A DNA stretch of 39,686 bases from G020351775 sp039588335 (GCA_039588335.1 JBDGZZ010000010.1:1-39686); one strand, 5' to 3'; positions 7,615-15,467 are shown, counted from the first letter of the stretch. Program-made: numbers and translations. Notes: a model not told the origin generated them from the letters alone.

Positions 7615-10239
7615 ATGCTTGTGCGCTACTCGATAAACTGCTCCTTTGAGGGCCAGAGGCGACTGCAGTCGCGACTCTCGTTCCGCGGTATTGCAATCGT
7701 AGCCTTTCTGCTGGTGCTATCTCCCCCATTGTCCGGAGCACACGGACAGGTCGATTCCGCCACAACCGTTTCCGCTACCCCGGGTGAGCGATATGCCATG
7801 GGCAGTTTTGGGCGGTTCTTCTGGGGAGATCACTATCGGGATGCATGGACCACGCAGCTCGTGCATGTGGAGGTGCTGGATCTGGGCACTTTTGCGGGTG
7901 GGCTGACCGCTCTGCAAAAAGGTGGCGGAAAACAGACGAAATCGCTGCGGCTTCAAAGCGCTGACGGCAGACAGTTCTCCTTCCGATCGATTGACAAGGA
8001 TCCAGCAGCTGCCCTGCCTCCATTGCTGAGAACAACGGTTGCGGCTGATGTCGTTCAAGACCAGATCAGCTCACAACATCCGCTTGGAGCATTGGTGTGT
8101 GACCCGATTCTGGAGGCGGGGGGTGTGTTGCATGCCCAACCAAGGCTCGTCGTAATGCCGGATGATACTCGCCTGGGAGAGTTCCGCGAAGAGTTTGCGG
8201 GCATGTTGGGATTGATCGAGGAACGGCCCAACGAGAACGAAGATGATCTCGTGACCTTCGGTGCGGAACAGATCATTGGCAGCGAACGACTGATGGAGCG
8301 GATTGAGGACAGCCCGGAGGACCGCGTGAATTCGCGTGCATTCCTCAACGCACGCTTATTGGACTTCTACCTGGGAGATTGGGACAGACACATTGATCAG
8401 TGGCGCTGGGCCCAGTTCGGCAGCGATTCGATGCCGGGATGGTATCCCGTCCCCCGCGACCGAGATCAAGTGTTCTCCAAGCTCGATGGGCTCTTCCCCT
8501 CATTAGCGCAGTGGAGTATGCCGCAGATAGTCGGATATTCCGGCAAGTACATAAGCATTCTGAGTTTGCATTGGAACTCCCGCGATATAGATCGTCGATT
8601 CCTTTCTGATCTCGAGAGTTCTGTGTGGGACTCCGTCGCCACCAGCATTGTTGGCAAGATGACTGATGACGTCATTGAGGCTGCTGTACATCGGTTGCCA
8701 CCTGAACTCTACGAGATCGACGGTGCATGGTTTGAAGAGACACTGAAGAGTCGTCGAGACCTGCTCGGCAGAGCGGCGACCGATTTCTACGGACTGTTGG
8801 CTAAGAACGTGGAGATTTATGCAACGAAGGAGCCCGAGCAGGTGCAGATCACCGAAGGGGCCGGAGGCCTAATTGACGTAGTGTTGTCCGAACGGGAATC
8901 TGATGCTGCGCCTTACTTCCGAAGGCAGTTCGATCCGAGCGAGACAGACGAGATCCGGATTCACCTCCTGGGTGGCGATGACATTGTCACCGTGTACGGA
9001 TCTGATCGACTGGGTGCCAAGGTCCGTTTGGTGGGCGGGAAGGGCGACGACACTTTCGAATTCACTTCAGCTACCAGAGGACTCAAACTGTACGATGCCT
9101 CCGGGGACAACCGGGTAATCGGTGACCCTGGTGCCAGGCCGAGCATCAATGACACGCCTTACGAGGCGACTGACCAGACCGCGATGAGAGACTGGGGGGT
9201 GTCGGTGGTGCCGTCAGGCAAAGTCGGATACAGTCCGGATTACGGCTTGCTGCTGGGTGCAGGCATCACTCGCTTCAAGTACGGATTCCGGAAGAACCCG
9301 TTCTCAAGTAGGTGGACACTGAGTGCGGCAATGGCGACTCAGAAACGGTTCGACATCGCTTTTGAGTATGAGTACCGGTTCGAGAACTCACCGCGTCATA
9401 TGCATGTTCGGGCGTATGGCACCTCTTTTGACGTGATCCACTACTACGGAATGGGGAACAGTAGTCCCGCACCGGGAGCAGAAGACTTCTACAAGGTTGA
9501 ACGGCGTCTGTTTACGTTTGAGTCGTTTCTTGCGCGCTCCTTTGGGCAGAATCTCGACATCACTCTGGGTCCGGCGGTCCGATACTCGAACACTGCGGAA
9601 AACGAAGGTCACTTTATCGGTACGATGCCTGACCTGTACGGCGCTGGAGGCTTCGGCGAAGCAGGTATCGTAGTGTCGGGGAATCTGGACACGCGTGCTG
9701 ATATGACGCTCGCCGAAGTTGAGCACTTGGAGGACCTGATCGGTATCGGCTTGGACGTCAACGGTTGGTTCTATCCGGCACTATGGGATGTAGAAAGCAG
9801 TTATGGCACGTTGAGCGCCGTAGGTAAGGCGTACATTCCAGCCAAGATCATCCCCGGTACTGTGCTGGCGCTGCAGGCCGGTGGGAAGAAGGTATGGGGC
9901 GAGTTCCCTTGGTTCGATGCTGCGTTCATAGGTGGAGACAACACGGTCAGGGGGTTTAGGGCACAACGGTATGCCGGAGATGCGTCACTGTACGGCAATG
10001 TTGAGTTGAGAATCTACTTGAAGGACATCAAGGTCCTGGTGCCAGAGCTTTTCGGGGTGTACGGGCTGTTCGATGTGGGCCGAGTGTGGGTTGAGGGTGA
10101 GTCACCGGGTGGATGGCACACGGGGTATGGTGGTGGCATATGGCTTGGCTTCCTAGGTGCCCGCTACCTCCTGTCAGCGGCGTATGCCTGGAGCGCGGAA
10201 GGCGGAGGGCTATACATGGGTTCGGGCTTCGGGTTCTAG
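7615..10239 (+). CDS. Kinase-like module fused to an Omp85/BamA-type outer-membrane barrel
   Basis: With ATG 7615 (GTG 7600 and 7621 are alternatives) the product is 874 residues with a signal peptide to about residue 45. Residues about 60-450 contain FRSIDKDP (Lys128), LGDWDRHIDQWRW (255-267 region; Asp257, His259) and PVPRDRDQVFSK (Asp282, Asp284). These look like the lysine, catalytic loop and metal-binding loop of an atypical kinase fold of the HipA/Fam20 kind; that is an inference. Residues about 600-874 are an Omp85-type barrel with the L6 motif VRGF (778-781) and a C-terminal phenylalanine. Related Bacteroidota proteins often add a metallophosphoesterase domain, absent here. It should lie in the outer membrane with the soluble part in the periplasm. 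It is followed after 13 bases by a secreted protein gene, likely an operon. Confidence 0.82.
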   Translation: MLVRYSINCSFEGQRRLQSRLSFRGIAIVAFLLVLSPPLSGAHGQVDSATTVSATPGERYAMGSFGRFFWGDHYRDAWTTQLVHVEVLDLGTFAGGLTALQKGGGKQTKSLRLQSADGRQFSFRSIDKDPAAALPPLLRTTVAADVVQDQISSQHPLGALVCDPILEAGGVLHAQPRLVVMPDDTRLGEFREEFAGMLGLIEERPNENEDDLVTFGAEQIIGSERLMERIEDSPEDRVNSRAFLNARLLDFYLGDWDRHIDQWRWAQFGSDSMPGWYPVPRDRDQVFSKLDGLFPSLAQWSMPQIVGYSGKYISILSLHWNSRDIDRRFLSDLESSVWDSVATSIVGKMTDDVIEAAVHRLPPELYEIDGAWFEETLKSRRDLLGRAATDFYGLLAKNVEIYATKEPEQVQITEGAGGLIDVVLSERESDAAPYFRRQFDPSETDEIRIHLLGGDDIVTVYGSDRLGAKVRLVGGKGDDTFEFTSATRGLKLYDASGDNRVIGDPGARPSINDTPYEATDQTAMRDWGVSVVPSGKVGYSPDYGLLLGAGITRFKYGFRKNPFSSRWTLSAAMATQKRFDIAFEYEYRFENSPRHMHVRAYGTSFDVIHYYGMGNSSPAPGAEDFYKVERRLFTFESFLARSFGQNLDITLGPAVRYSNTAENEGHFIGTMPDLYGAGGFGEAGIVVSGNLDTRADMTLAEVEHLEDLIGIGLDVNGWFYPALWDVESSYGTLSAVGKAYIPAKIIPGTVLALQAGGKKVWGEFPWFDAAFIGGDNTVRGFRAQRYAGDASLYGNVELRIYLKDIKVLVPELFGVYGLFDVGRVWVEGESPGGWHTGYGGGIWLGFLGARYLLSAAYAWSAEGGGLYMGSGFGF

Positions 10240-10252
10240 AGCGGAGGAATAC

Positions 10253-11206
10253 GTGACGTCACAGAGGTCTAACGCTTTCCGACTTTCTTTGCTGCTGTCG
10301 TTGGCAACGGCCGGCGGCGCTGCCTCCCAACAAGTAGCTGACACGAACTTCATTGTACAGTTCGAAAACCAGGCGTTCGAACCCGGTACCGGCCCCCTTG
10401 TACTGATCGACGAGGCACACAACAACTTTCATACGGCGGGTGGGCGCTACCTAGCATTTGCGACGTTGCTAAGACGGGACGGCTATGTCGTGAGGCCTTC
10501 AGCACAACCTTTTTCGGCTGAAACATTGGCCGCAGTGGACATTCTCGTTATCTCCAATGCGATCAACGATCAAAACGTGGATGATTGGTCGTTACCGATT
10601 CACCCGGCGTTTACGGACTCAGAAGTCGCCGCGGTTCACGAGTGGGTTAGCGAAGGTGGTGCTTTGATGCTAATCGCGGATCACATGCCGATGCCGGGTG
10701 CCGCTGCTGGTCTCGCCGAAGCCTTTGGCGTCCGTTTCTTGAACGGCTTTGCCTTTGAAAGCGAAACACAAACAGATCCGCCGACAATATTCCGTCGGTC
10801 CGATCGCTCCCTGCGTTCCCACCCCGTAACCGACGGTGAGTCGGGGGCCGAGCGCGTCGACTCTGTGGCTAGCTATACTGGCCAGGCGTTCGATCCCGGT
10901 ACTTTGACCACACCGATCATGGTATTTCGACCCGACGCCGTCTCGTTCAACCCTGAGGTCGCTTGGCGCTTCACCGAAGGGACACCGCGAGTAGCGGTCG
11001 GTGGTTGGGCACAGGGAGCTGTCATGCAGTACGGTGAGGGTCGAGCGGCGTTTTTTGGGGAGGCCGCGATGTTCACGGCGCAGCTTGCCGGCCCGGACAG
11101 GACTCCCATGGGTATGAACCGGCCGGAGGCTGTCCAGAACCAGCGGTTTCTCCGCAATGTGATGCGATGGCTGAGCGGTCATCGCTTGGGCGCCAGCCGA
11201 CCGTAG
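10253..11206 (+). CDS. Secreted protein with GldG/DUF4350-like amidotransferase-type fold
   Basis: GTG 10253 with GGAGG at 10243-10247 gives 317 residues and a signal peptide ending near AASQQ; an upstream frame start at 10157 lies inside the barrel gene and is unlikely. GPLVLIDEAHNNFHTAGGRYLAF and VDILVISNAIN, followed by VHEWVSEGGALMLIADHMP, give the strand-helix order of the type-1 glutamine amidotransferase-like fold found in GldG and DUF4350 proteins. Those proteins usually bind rather than hydrolyse. No Cys-His-Glu triad is evident. A later segment (VAVGGWAQGAVMQYGEGRAA, then FFGEAAMFTAQLAG) repeats the fold's C-terminal half. It probably acts in the periplasm together with the preceding outer-membrane protein. 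The function is not known. Confidence 0.75.
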   Translation: MTSQRSNAFRLSLLLSLATAGGAASQQVADTNFIVQFENQAFEPGTGPLVLIDEAHNNFHTAGGRYLAFATLLRRDGYVVRPSAQPFSAETLAAVDILVISNAINDQNVDDWSLPIHPAFTDSEVAAVHEWVSEGGALMLIADHMPMPGAAAGLAEAFGVRFLNGFAFESETQTDPPTIFRRSDRSLRSHPVTDGESGAERVDSVASYTGQAFDPGTLTTPIMVFRPDAVSFNPEVAWRFTEGTPRVAVGGWAQGAVMQYGEGRAAFFGEAAMFTAQLAGPDRTPMGMNRPEAVQNQRFLRNVMRWLSGHRLGASRP

Positions 11207-11211
11207 CAGTC

Positions 11212-11229
11212 CCACTGCAGCAACAGTGG
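11212..11229 (+). terminator. Weak hairpin after the secreted-protein gene
   Basis: CCACTG (11212-11217) and CAGTGG (11224-11229) form a six-base-pair stem with a six-base loop, six bases after the stop. There is no T tract, so if it ends transcription it may need Rho; it may also only protect the 3' end. Confidence 0.3.
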
Positions 11230-11313
11230 ACCGGATACGGCGCCCCTCATCCTAGCCCCCCTTTGCCAGTAACTCATTGCCACAAAAGGGATTGTAGCAC
11301 TTCCAACTCCGAT

Positions 11314-11329
11314 TGTGACATAGATCACA
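11314..11329 (+). promoter_or_regulatory. CRP/FNR-family operator-like palindrome
   Basis: TGTGACATAGATCACA is a perfect TGTGA-N6-TCACA palindrome, and the arms extend one or two bases each side (ATTGTGA and TCACAAT). It matches the classic CRP consensus. It lies about 85 bases upstream of the lipoprotein start at 11415, a usual activator distance. Two related sites occur near 39046 and 39169. No CRP-family regulator is encoded in the window. Confidence 0.6.
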
Positions 11330-11414
11330 ATTGGGGTGCGGACCTTGCTACCGTCACCGAGGAGGCGGATCTGGTTGTCCGCTCGAGCCAAGGGAATCGG
11401 CACCCCGGAGGTGT

Positions 11415-11825
11415 ATGCAGATCAGGTTTCATCTTTCGGTCCTGATTCTTCTCGCTCCATTGGTCCAATCCTGTTCGGACCCGCTGGAGGTGGAAGATCT
11501 GTTGCCGTTCGACCCGCCGCGGGTCTACCGAGTGTGGTGGGCCGAAGTGGAACAGTGCGTCGGGTTGAAGGGCGATTTTGATCAGATCAGGTGGTTCACG
11601 GCGGAGGCCATGAGGGTCGATGGGGAGAACGCCTTCGGCGTATGGAGTCCACCGAGCACGATCTATCTCGAGCGTTTCTACACCACGTCAGCTCCTGCCG
11701 TCAAACACGAAATGCTGCACGACCTAACGGGAGGTGCGATGCCGCATTCGCATCCGGTGTTTGCCACCTGCACAACCGCTCGGTTAATAGAGTCCGTAGA
11801 CATAGGGATGCGACGCCTACCCTGA
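11415..11825 (+). CDS. Putative lipoprotein with an HExxH zinc motif
   Basis: From ATG 11415 (GGAGG at 11407-11411 just upstream) the product is 136 residues. A signal with a loose lipobox (LVQSC, Cys20) is followed by a region with PPRVYRVWWAEVEQCVGL and later APAVKHEMLHDLTGG, where His98-Glu99-x-x-His102 is a textbook HExxH metalloprotease motif. MPHSHPVF follows and could supply a third ligand. The protein is very short for a protease, so it may be a minimal metallopeptidase or only a metal binder. Upstream frame starts (11331) lie before the CRP-like palindrome's downstream side and lack a ribosome binding site. I do not recognise a named family. Confidence 0.7.
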   Translation: MQIRFHLSVLILLAPLVQSCSDPLEVEDLLPFDPPRVYRVWWAEVEQCVGLKGDFDQIRWFTAEAMRVDGENAFGVWSPPSTIYLERFYTTSAPAVKHEMLHDLTGGAMPHSHPVFATCTTARLIESVDIGMRRLP

Positions 11826-12002
11826 TCCATCACTCTCGCAGCTCGTGTGTGCTGATGACGGGATCGTCGTGCAACTGTCTCCCCTGAAAGTGTATGGGTG
11901 AAACCGGCACCTAGGGCCTGATCTTGGTCCCCGCTACCGGGATCCGCTTGAAAAAGGTCTTGCAGGTGACCCTGGCAGTCTGGGGGTGTCCTCTCTAGCT
12001 TT

Positions 12003-12018
12003 CCTCCCCCTGGGGAGG
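12003..12018 (+). promoter_or_regulatory. Hairpin that can mask the ribosome binding site of the first kinase
   Basis: CCTCCC (12003-12008) can pair with GGGAGG (12013-12018) around a CCTG loop. The right arm is the purine-rich Shine-Dalgarno tract (12012-12020) that sits 7 bases before GTG 12028. Opening of this stem could therefore control translation. If the upstream GTG 11986 were the true start, the hairpin would instead be coding. The remaining gap 11826-12002 shows no gene and no clear promoter. Confidence 0.45.
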
Positions 12019-12027
12019 GGTGTTCAG

Positions 12028-14160
12028 GTGACCGATATTACAGATCGGCTAATTGCGGCGTTGGCCGACCGCTACGAGGTCCAACGTTCACTTGGTAGCG
12101 GTGGGATGGCTACCGTGTATGTAGCGCACGATCTGAAGCACGATCGCGAAGTCGCTATCAAGGTCATGCGCGAAGATGTCGCCGCGGAGCTTGGGCCCGA
12201 GCGGTTCTTGCGTGAGATCAACATCGTGGCCCACCTCAATCATCCTCACATCCTTGCTCTGCACGACTCAGGTGAGGCCGACGGATTCCTCTATTATGTC
12301 ATGCCGTACGTGGAAGACGAGTCACTGCGAAAGCGGCTCGATTGCAAGAAACAGTTGGCAGTGGATGAGGCGGTTCGGATCGTATCCGAAGTAGCAGATG
12401 GCTTGGGCTACGCACATGACCACAACGTGGTGCACCGGGATGTAAAGCCCGGCAACATCCTGCTCGAGGCTGGTCACGCGGTTATTGCCGACTTCGGCAT
12501 CGCGCTGGGGGAGGGCGATCAAGGCGTCAGGCGGGTTACGGAGCAGGGCGCCTATATCGGTACTCCGGAGTACATGAGCCCTGAACAGGCAATGTCCGAG
12601 AGAGCTTTGGACGGACGCAGCGACCAGTACAGCTTGGCGTGTGTGTTGTACGAGATGCTGGTCGGACAGCCTCCGTTTGTGGGATCGAGTCCCAGAGTCG
12701 TGTTGGCACGACACATTGCGGACCCGGTGCCGCCATTGGCGACTGTGCGGCCCGGTGTGGCAGATAAGATCGAGTTTGCCTTGGCCAGGGCTCTGTCGAA
12801 GGAAGCGGCAGATCGTTTTCCAAGCATGGCGGAGTTTGCTCGTGCGCTGGTTGCAGAGGACACGGCCGCAAGCCGATCACCCTCCAAGTCGATTGCAGTC
12901 CTCGCCTTTGCCAACTTGAGCACAGATCCTGAAGACGAATACTTGAGCGATGGCCTGAGTGATGAGATCATCAACGCCCTTGCCAAGATAGAAGGCTTCA
13001 ACGTAGTGTCGCGCACATCCTCCTTCGCGTTTAAGGATGCCAAGGAGGATATCCGAGCGATCGGTAGGCGGTTGAACGTGAGATCTGTTCTCGAGGGCAG
13101 TGTGCGCAGGTCGGGTGACCGCCTGCGGGTCACGGCTCAGTTGATCAACGTCGCCGATGGGTACCACCTCTGGTCAGACCGGTACGACCGAGAGATGAAG
13201 GACGTTTTCGACATTGAAGACGAGATCTCGGAAAACGTGGCACGAGCGCTAGAAGTGGTCCTGAGCGACGACGAGAGACGGGCCATCAAGAAAGTGCCCA
13301 CCGAGGATGTCCAAGCATACGACTACTATTTGCGGGGGAGACAATTCTTCTACCAGTTTGGAAAGAAGAGTTTGGAGTATGCGCGACTCATGTTCACCCG
13401 GGCGATCCAACTTGATCCCGATTATGCACTTGCCCATGCTGGAGTCGCCGACTGCTGTTCGTTTCTATACATCTATTGGGGTTCCCACCGCGAAGATCAG
13501 GAGCATGCTGAGGCTGCCAGCAACAAAGCGCTGGAACTGGGTCCGGACTTGGCGGAGGCCCATGCGGCACGCGGACTGGCTATCTCACTGAGCAAGCGAT
13601 ACGAGGAGGCGGCAAGAGAGTTTCAGACAGCCATCCAGCTGAACCCGAATCTCTTCGAGCCGTACTATTTCGATGCGCGCGCGTCTTTTCAGAACGGCGA
13701 GTTTGAACGGGCAGCACGTCTGTTTGAGCGCGCGGCCGAAGTTCGACGCGATGATTATCAGGCCCATTTCTTCGCAGCACAGTGTTATGCGGCGATGGGC
13801 TTGGAGGGGAAGGCCGAAGCGGCCTATCGAACTGCGTTGCAGGCGATCATGCAACATGTGGATCTCAATCCCGATGACGCGCGGGCCGTTACAATGGGAG
13901 CCGTATCGCTCTGCCGGCTCGGTGAGAAGGGCCAGGGAATGAAGTGGGCTGATCGTGCTCTTGCAATCGATCCAGAGGACGCCGGCGTATCGTACAACGC
14001 CGCCTGTCTGTTTGCACTGGAGGGGGAGAAAGACCGGGCGATGCATTGCCTGGAAGATGCTGTTGAAGGTGGGTTCTGGCACAAAGAGTGGGCTGAGAAG
14101 GACCCTGATCTCGACTCGATGCGAGACGACCCCCGGTTCGTGGAGTTGATGGGGCAGTGA
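12028..14160 (+). CDS. Serine/threonine protein kinase with TolB-like domain and TPR repeats
   Basis: The chosen GTG 12028 gives 710 residues starting MTDITDRL, which lines up with the paralogue at 32997 (MTDQVSQL). GTG 11986 would add 14 residues. The Hanks-type kinase domain spans about residues 15-275: LGSGGMATVYVA, Lys45 in VAIKV, HRDVKPGN (Asp138), DFG (Asp155), and GTPEYMSPEQ. Residues about 290-420 resemble the TolB/adenylate-cyclase-associated N-terminal domain (SIAVLAFANLSTDPEDEYLS, then RSVLEGSVRRSGDRLRVTAQL). Residues about 440-700 are TPR repeats (YALAHAGVADCC, AEAHAARGLA, LDPDYALAH-like). No transmembrane segment is seen, so the whole protein is probably cytoplasmic and the TPRs may recruit substrates or partners. 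All kinase catalytic residues are present. Confidence 0.93.
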   Translation: MTDITDRLIAALADRYEVQRSLGSGGMATVYVAHDLKHDREVAIKVMREDVAAELGPERFLREINIVAHLNHPHILALHDSGEADGFLYYVMPYVEDESLRKRLDCKKQLAVDEAVRIVSEVADGLGYAHDHNVVHRDVKPGNILLEAGHAVIADFGIALGEGDQGVRRVTEQGAYIGTPEYMSPEQAMSERALDGRSDQYSLACVLYEMLVGQPPFVGSSPRVVLARHIADPVPPLATVRPGVADKIEFALARALSKEAADRFPSMAEFARALVAEDTAASRSPSKSIAVLAFANLSTDPEDEYLSDGLSDEIINALAKIEGFNVVSRTSSFAFKDAKEDIRAIGRRLNVRSVLEGSVRRSGDRLRVTAQLINVADGYHLWSDRYDREMKDVFDIEDEISENVARALEVVLSDDERRAIKKVPTEDVQAYDYYLRGRQFFYQFGKKSLEYARLMFTRAIQLDPDYALAHAGVADCCSFLYIYWGSHREDQEHAEAASNKALELGPDLAEAHAARGLAISLSKRYEEAAREFQTAIQLNPNLFEPYYFDARASFQNGEFERAARLFERAAEVRRDDYQAHFFAAQCYAAMGLEGKAEAAYRTALQAIMQHVDLNPDDARAVTMGAVSLCRLGEKGQGMKWADRALAIDPEDAGVSYNAACLFALEGEKDRAMHCLEDAVEGGFWHKEWAEKDPDLDSMRDDPRFVELMGQ

Positions 14161-14238
14161 ACGTGACGGGCCGATTCTGACGTGCTTCACGAGTGGAAGG
14201 GTATCACTGATTGACACATAGAGAGGATGTCACTACGC

Positions 14239-14296
14239 TTCACTAGCGTTAAGGCACGCGTGCTAGTGGGCCGAGCAACCAGTGACACTGACTAGG
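14239..14296 (+). ncRNA. Possible small RNA or structured 3' end before the terminator
   Basis: Upstream of the terminator lies CACTAGC ... GCTAGTG, a seven-base-pair stem enclosing about a dozen bases (around 14239-14270). A short CAGTG-ACA-CTG element follows. Together with the terminator this could be the body of a small RNA, or only the 3' untranslated region of the kinase mRNA. No promoter is evident between 14161 and 14239, which favours a processed 3' end. Confidence 0.3.
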
Positions 14297-14327
14297 GGAC
14301 CTGGGATACGCTCAGGTCCTTTTTTTT
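14297..14327 (+). terminator. Strong Rho-independent terminator
   Basis: GGACCTG (14297-14303) and CAGGTCC (14313-14319) form a perfect seven-base-pair stem with a nine-base loop, followed directly by eight T residues (14320-14327). It lies about 137 bases after the kinase stop and 160 bases before the cold-shock gene, insulating the two. Confidence 0.9.
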
Positions 14328-14488
14328 GTTGTGGGAGATAGGTGCCTGACCGGACGGGGTGTGTCATGCCCTCGGAACGTAACGGCAGCCCAACGCGGGG
14401 GCTCAGTTCGCGAGAGAGATGTTGAACGATCGGTAGGTCCGGCGATGCCGACTCCGACGTCAACAGAACAACTGAAGGAGTACGGCAG

Positions 14489-14701
14489 ATGAGTATCACC
14501 GGCAAGGTGAAGTGGTTCAATGACCGGAAGGGCTTTGGGTTCATCGAAAGAGATGATAGTGAGAAGGACTGTTTCGTTCATTTCTCAGCGATTCAAGGAG
14601 ATGGATACAGATCTCTGAAAGAAGGCGAGCGTGTGGAATTCGAAGTGGTCGATGGTGACAAGGGCCCTGCGGCAGAGCAAGTCAACCGGCTGGAAGACTG
14701 A
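14489..14701 (+). CDS. Cold-shock domain protein (CspA family)
   Basis: The 70-residue protein is a single cold-shock domain that binds single-stranded nucleic acid and melts RNA structure. It begins TGKVKWFNDRKGFGFIERDD, which contains the RNP1 motif KGFGFI. RNP2 reads CFVHFSAI, with cysteine where VFVHF is usual. GERVEFEVVDGDKGPAAEQV closes the barrel. AAGGAG at 14475-14480, eight bases before the ATG, is a good ribosome binding site. The 5' region after the preceding terminator is about 160 bases, long enough for the structured leader known to regulate CspA genes, though no specific cold box was identified. Fourteen bases later comes the FKBP lipoprotein gene, so the two are probably cotranscribed. 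Confidence 0.96.
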   Translation: MSITGKVKWFNDRKGFGFIERDDSEKDCFVHFSAIQGDGYRSLKEGERVEFEVVDGDKGPAAEQVNRLED

Positions 14702-14715
14702 GGAGATATAGATAC

Positions 14716-15405
14716 ATGAGATCAACGTACCTCGCTGTTATCGCGGCTTGCTCCGCCATGACCCTCGCGTGCTCCAGTGGTAGAGCTGATTTGGATTCCT
14801 TTGAAGGCAAATCCAGCTACGCAATCGGTCTGGACATTGGGAAGGCCATGGTCGACAACCAAGCGGAAATCGACTTGCCGTCACTAGTGGCGGGTCTGAC
14901 CGACGCACTGCAGGAGAGAGAGCCCCTGTTGACTGAGGAAGAGACCGCCCAGGTCCTGCGCGAGTTTGCGATGAGCATGCAGCAAGCTGCGGAAGAGAGA
15001 CAGAGCGCGGAGTTGGAAACTAACAGATCAGAGGGTGAGGCTTACCTAGTGCAAAATGGAGATAGGGAAGGCGTGGTGACCACCGGGAGCGGTCTTCAGT
15101 ATGAAGTCATGGAACAAGGTGACGGTCCCGTGCCCACAGCAAGCGATCGTGTTACGGTCCACTATCGTGGCCAGCTAGTCGACGGCACTGAGTTTGACAC
15201 GTCGTATGATGGAGAGCCAGCTACATTCGCTGTAAACGGAGTCATCGCAGGCTGGACCGAAGCGCTGCAGCTCATGAGCGTGGGAGGCAAATACCGGCTG
15301 GTGATCCCGTCAGAATTGGCTTACGGCGAGCGAGGCTCGGGACCAGTGATTGGGCCCAATGCCACACTGGTGTTTGAGGTGGAGCTTCTCGCGATAGAGC
15401 CGTAG
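14716..15405 (+). CDS. FKBP-type peptidyl-prolyl isomerase, lipoprotein (FkpA/Mip-like)
   Basis: The 229-residue protein has a lipoprotein signal (lipobox TLAC, Cys19). A helical N-terminal domain follows (about residues 30-110: SSYAIGLDIGKAMVDNQ, the usual FkpA/Mip dimerisation domain with a YAIG start). The C-terminal FKBP domain spans about 125-228: VTVHYRGQLVDGTEFDTSYD, VIAGWTEALQLMSVGGKYRL, VIPSELAYGERG, and PNATLVFEVELL. The rotamase pocket residues (Tyr, Phe, Asp, Val-Ile, Trp, Tyr) are present. It is a folding helper and chaperone anchored in the envelope facing the periplasm. It follows the cold-shock gene by 14 bases. A long hairpin ends the transcript. Confidence 0.95.
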   Translation: MRSTYLAVIAACSAMTLACSSGRADLDSFEGKSSYAIGLDIGKAMVDNQAEIDLPSLVAGLTDALQEREPLLTEEETAQVLREFAMSMQQAAEERQSAELETNRSEGEAYLVQNGDREGVVTTGSGLQYEVMEQGDGPVPTASDRVTVHYRGQLVDGTEFDTSYDGEPATFAVNGVIAGWTEALQLMSVGGKYRLVIPSELAYGERGSGPVIGPNATLVFEVELLAIEP

Positions 15406-15437
15406 GGCCCAAGACAGGTCTACTGGGAGTTTACATA

Positions 15438-15465
15438 GACGAGGCCGCCCGATGGCGGCCTCGTC
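15438..15465. terminator. Hairpin terminator shared by convergent genes
   Basis: GACGAGGCCGCC (15438-15449), a CGAT loop and GGCGGCCTCGTC (15454-15465) form a perfect 12-base-pair stem. Outer bases ATA and TAT extend it with a small bulge, reaching the stop codon of the minus-strand carboxypeptidase gene. There is no strong T tract on either side, but the position between two converging genes fits a two-way terminator. Confidence 0.75.
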
Positions 15466-15467
15466 GT

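Noticed and set aside
14263..14581. Minus-strand frames opposite the terminator and cold-shock gene
   Set aside because: They are mirror readings of the cold-shock gene and the terminator; no domain or ribosome binding site is seen.
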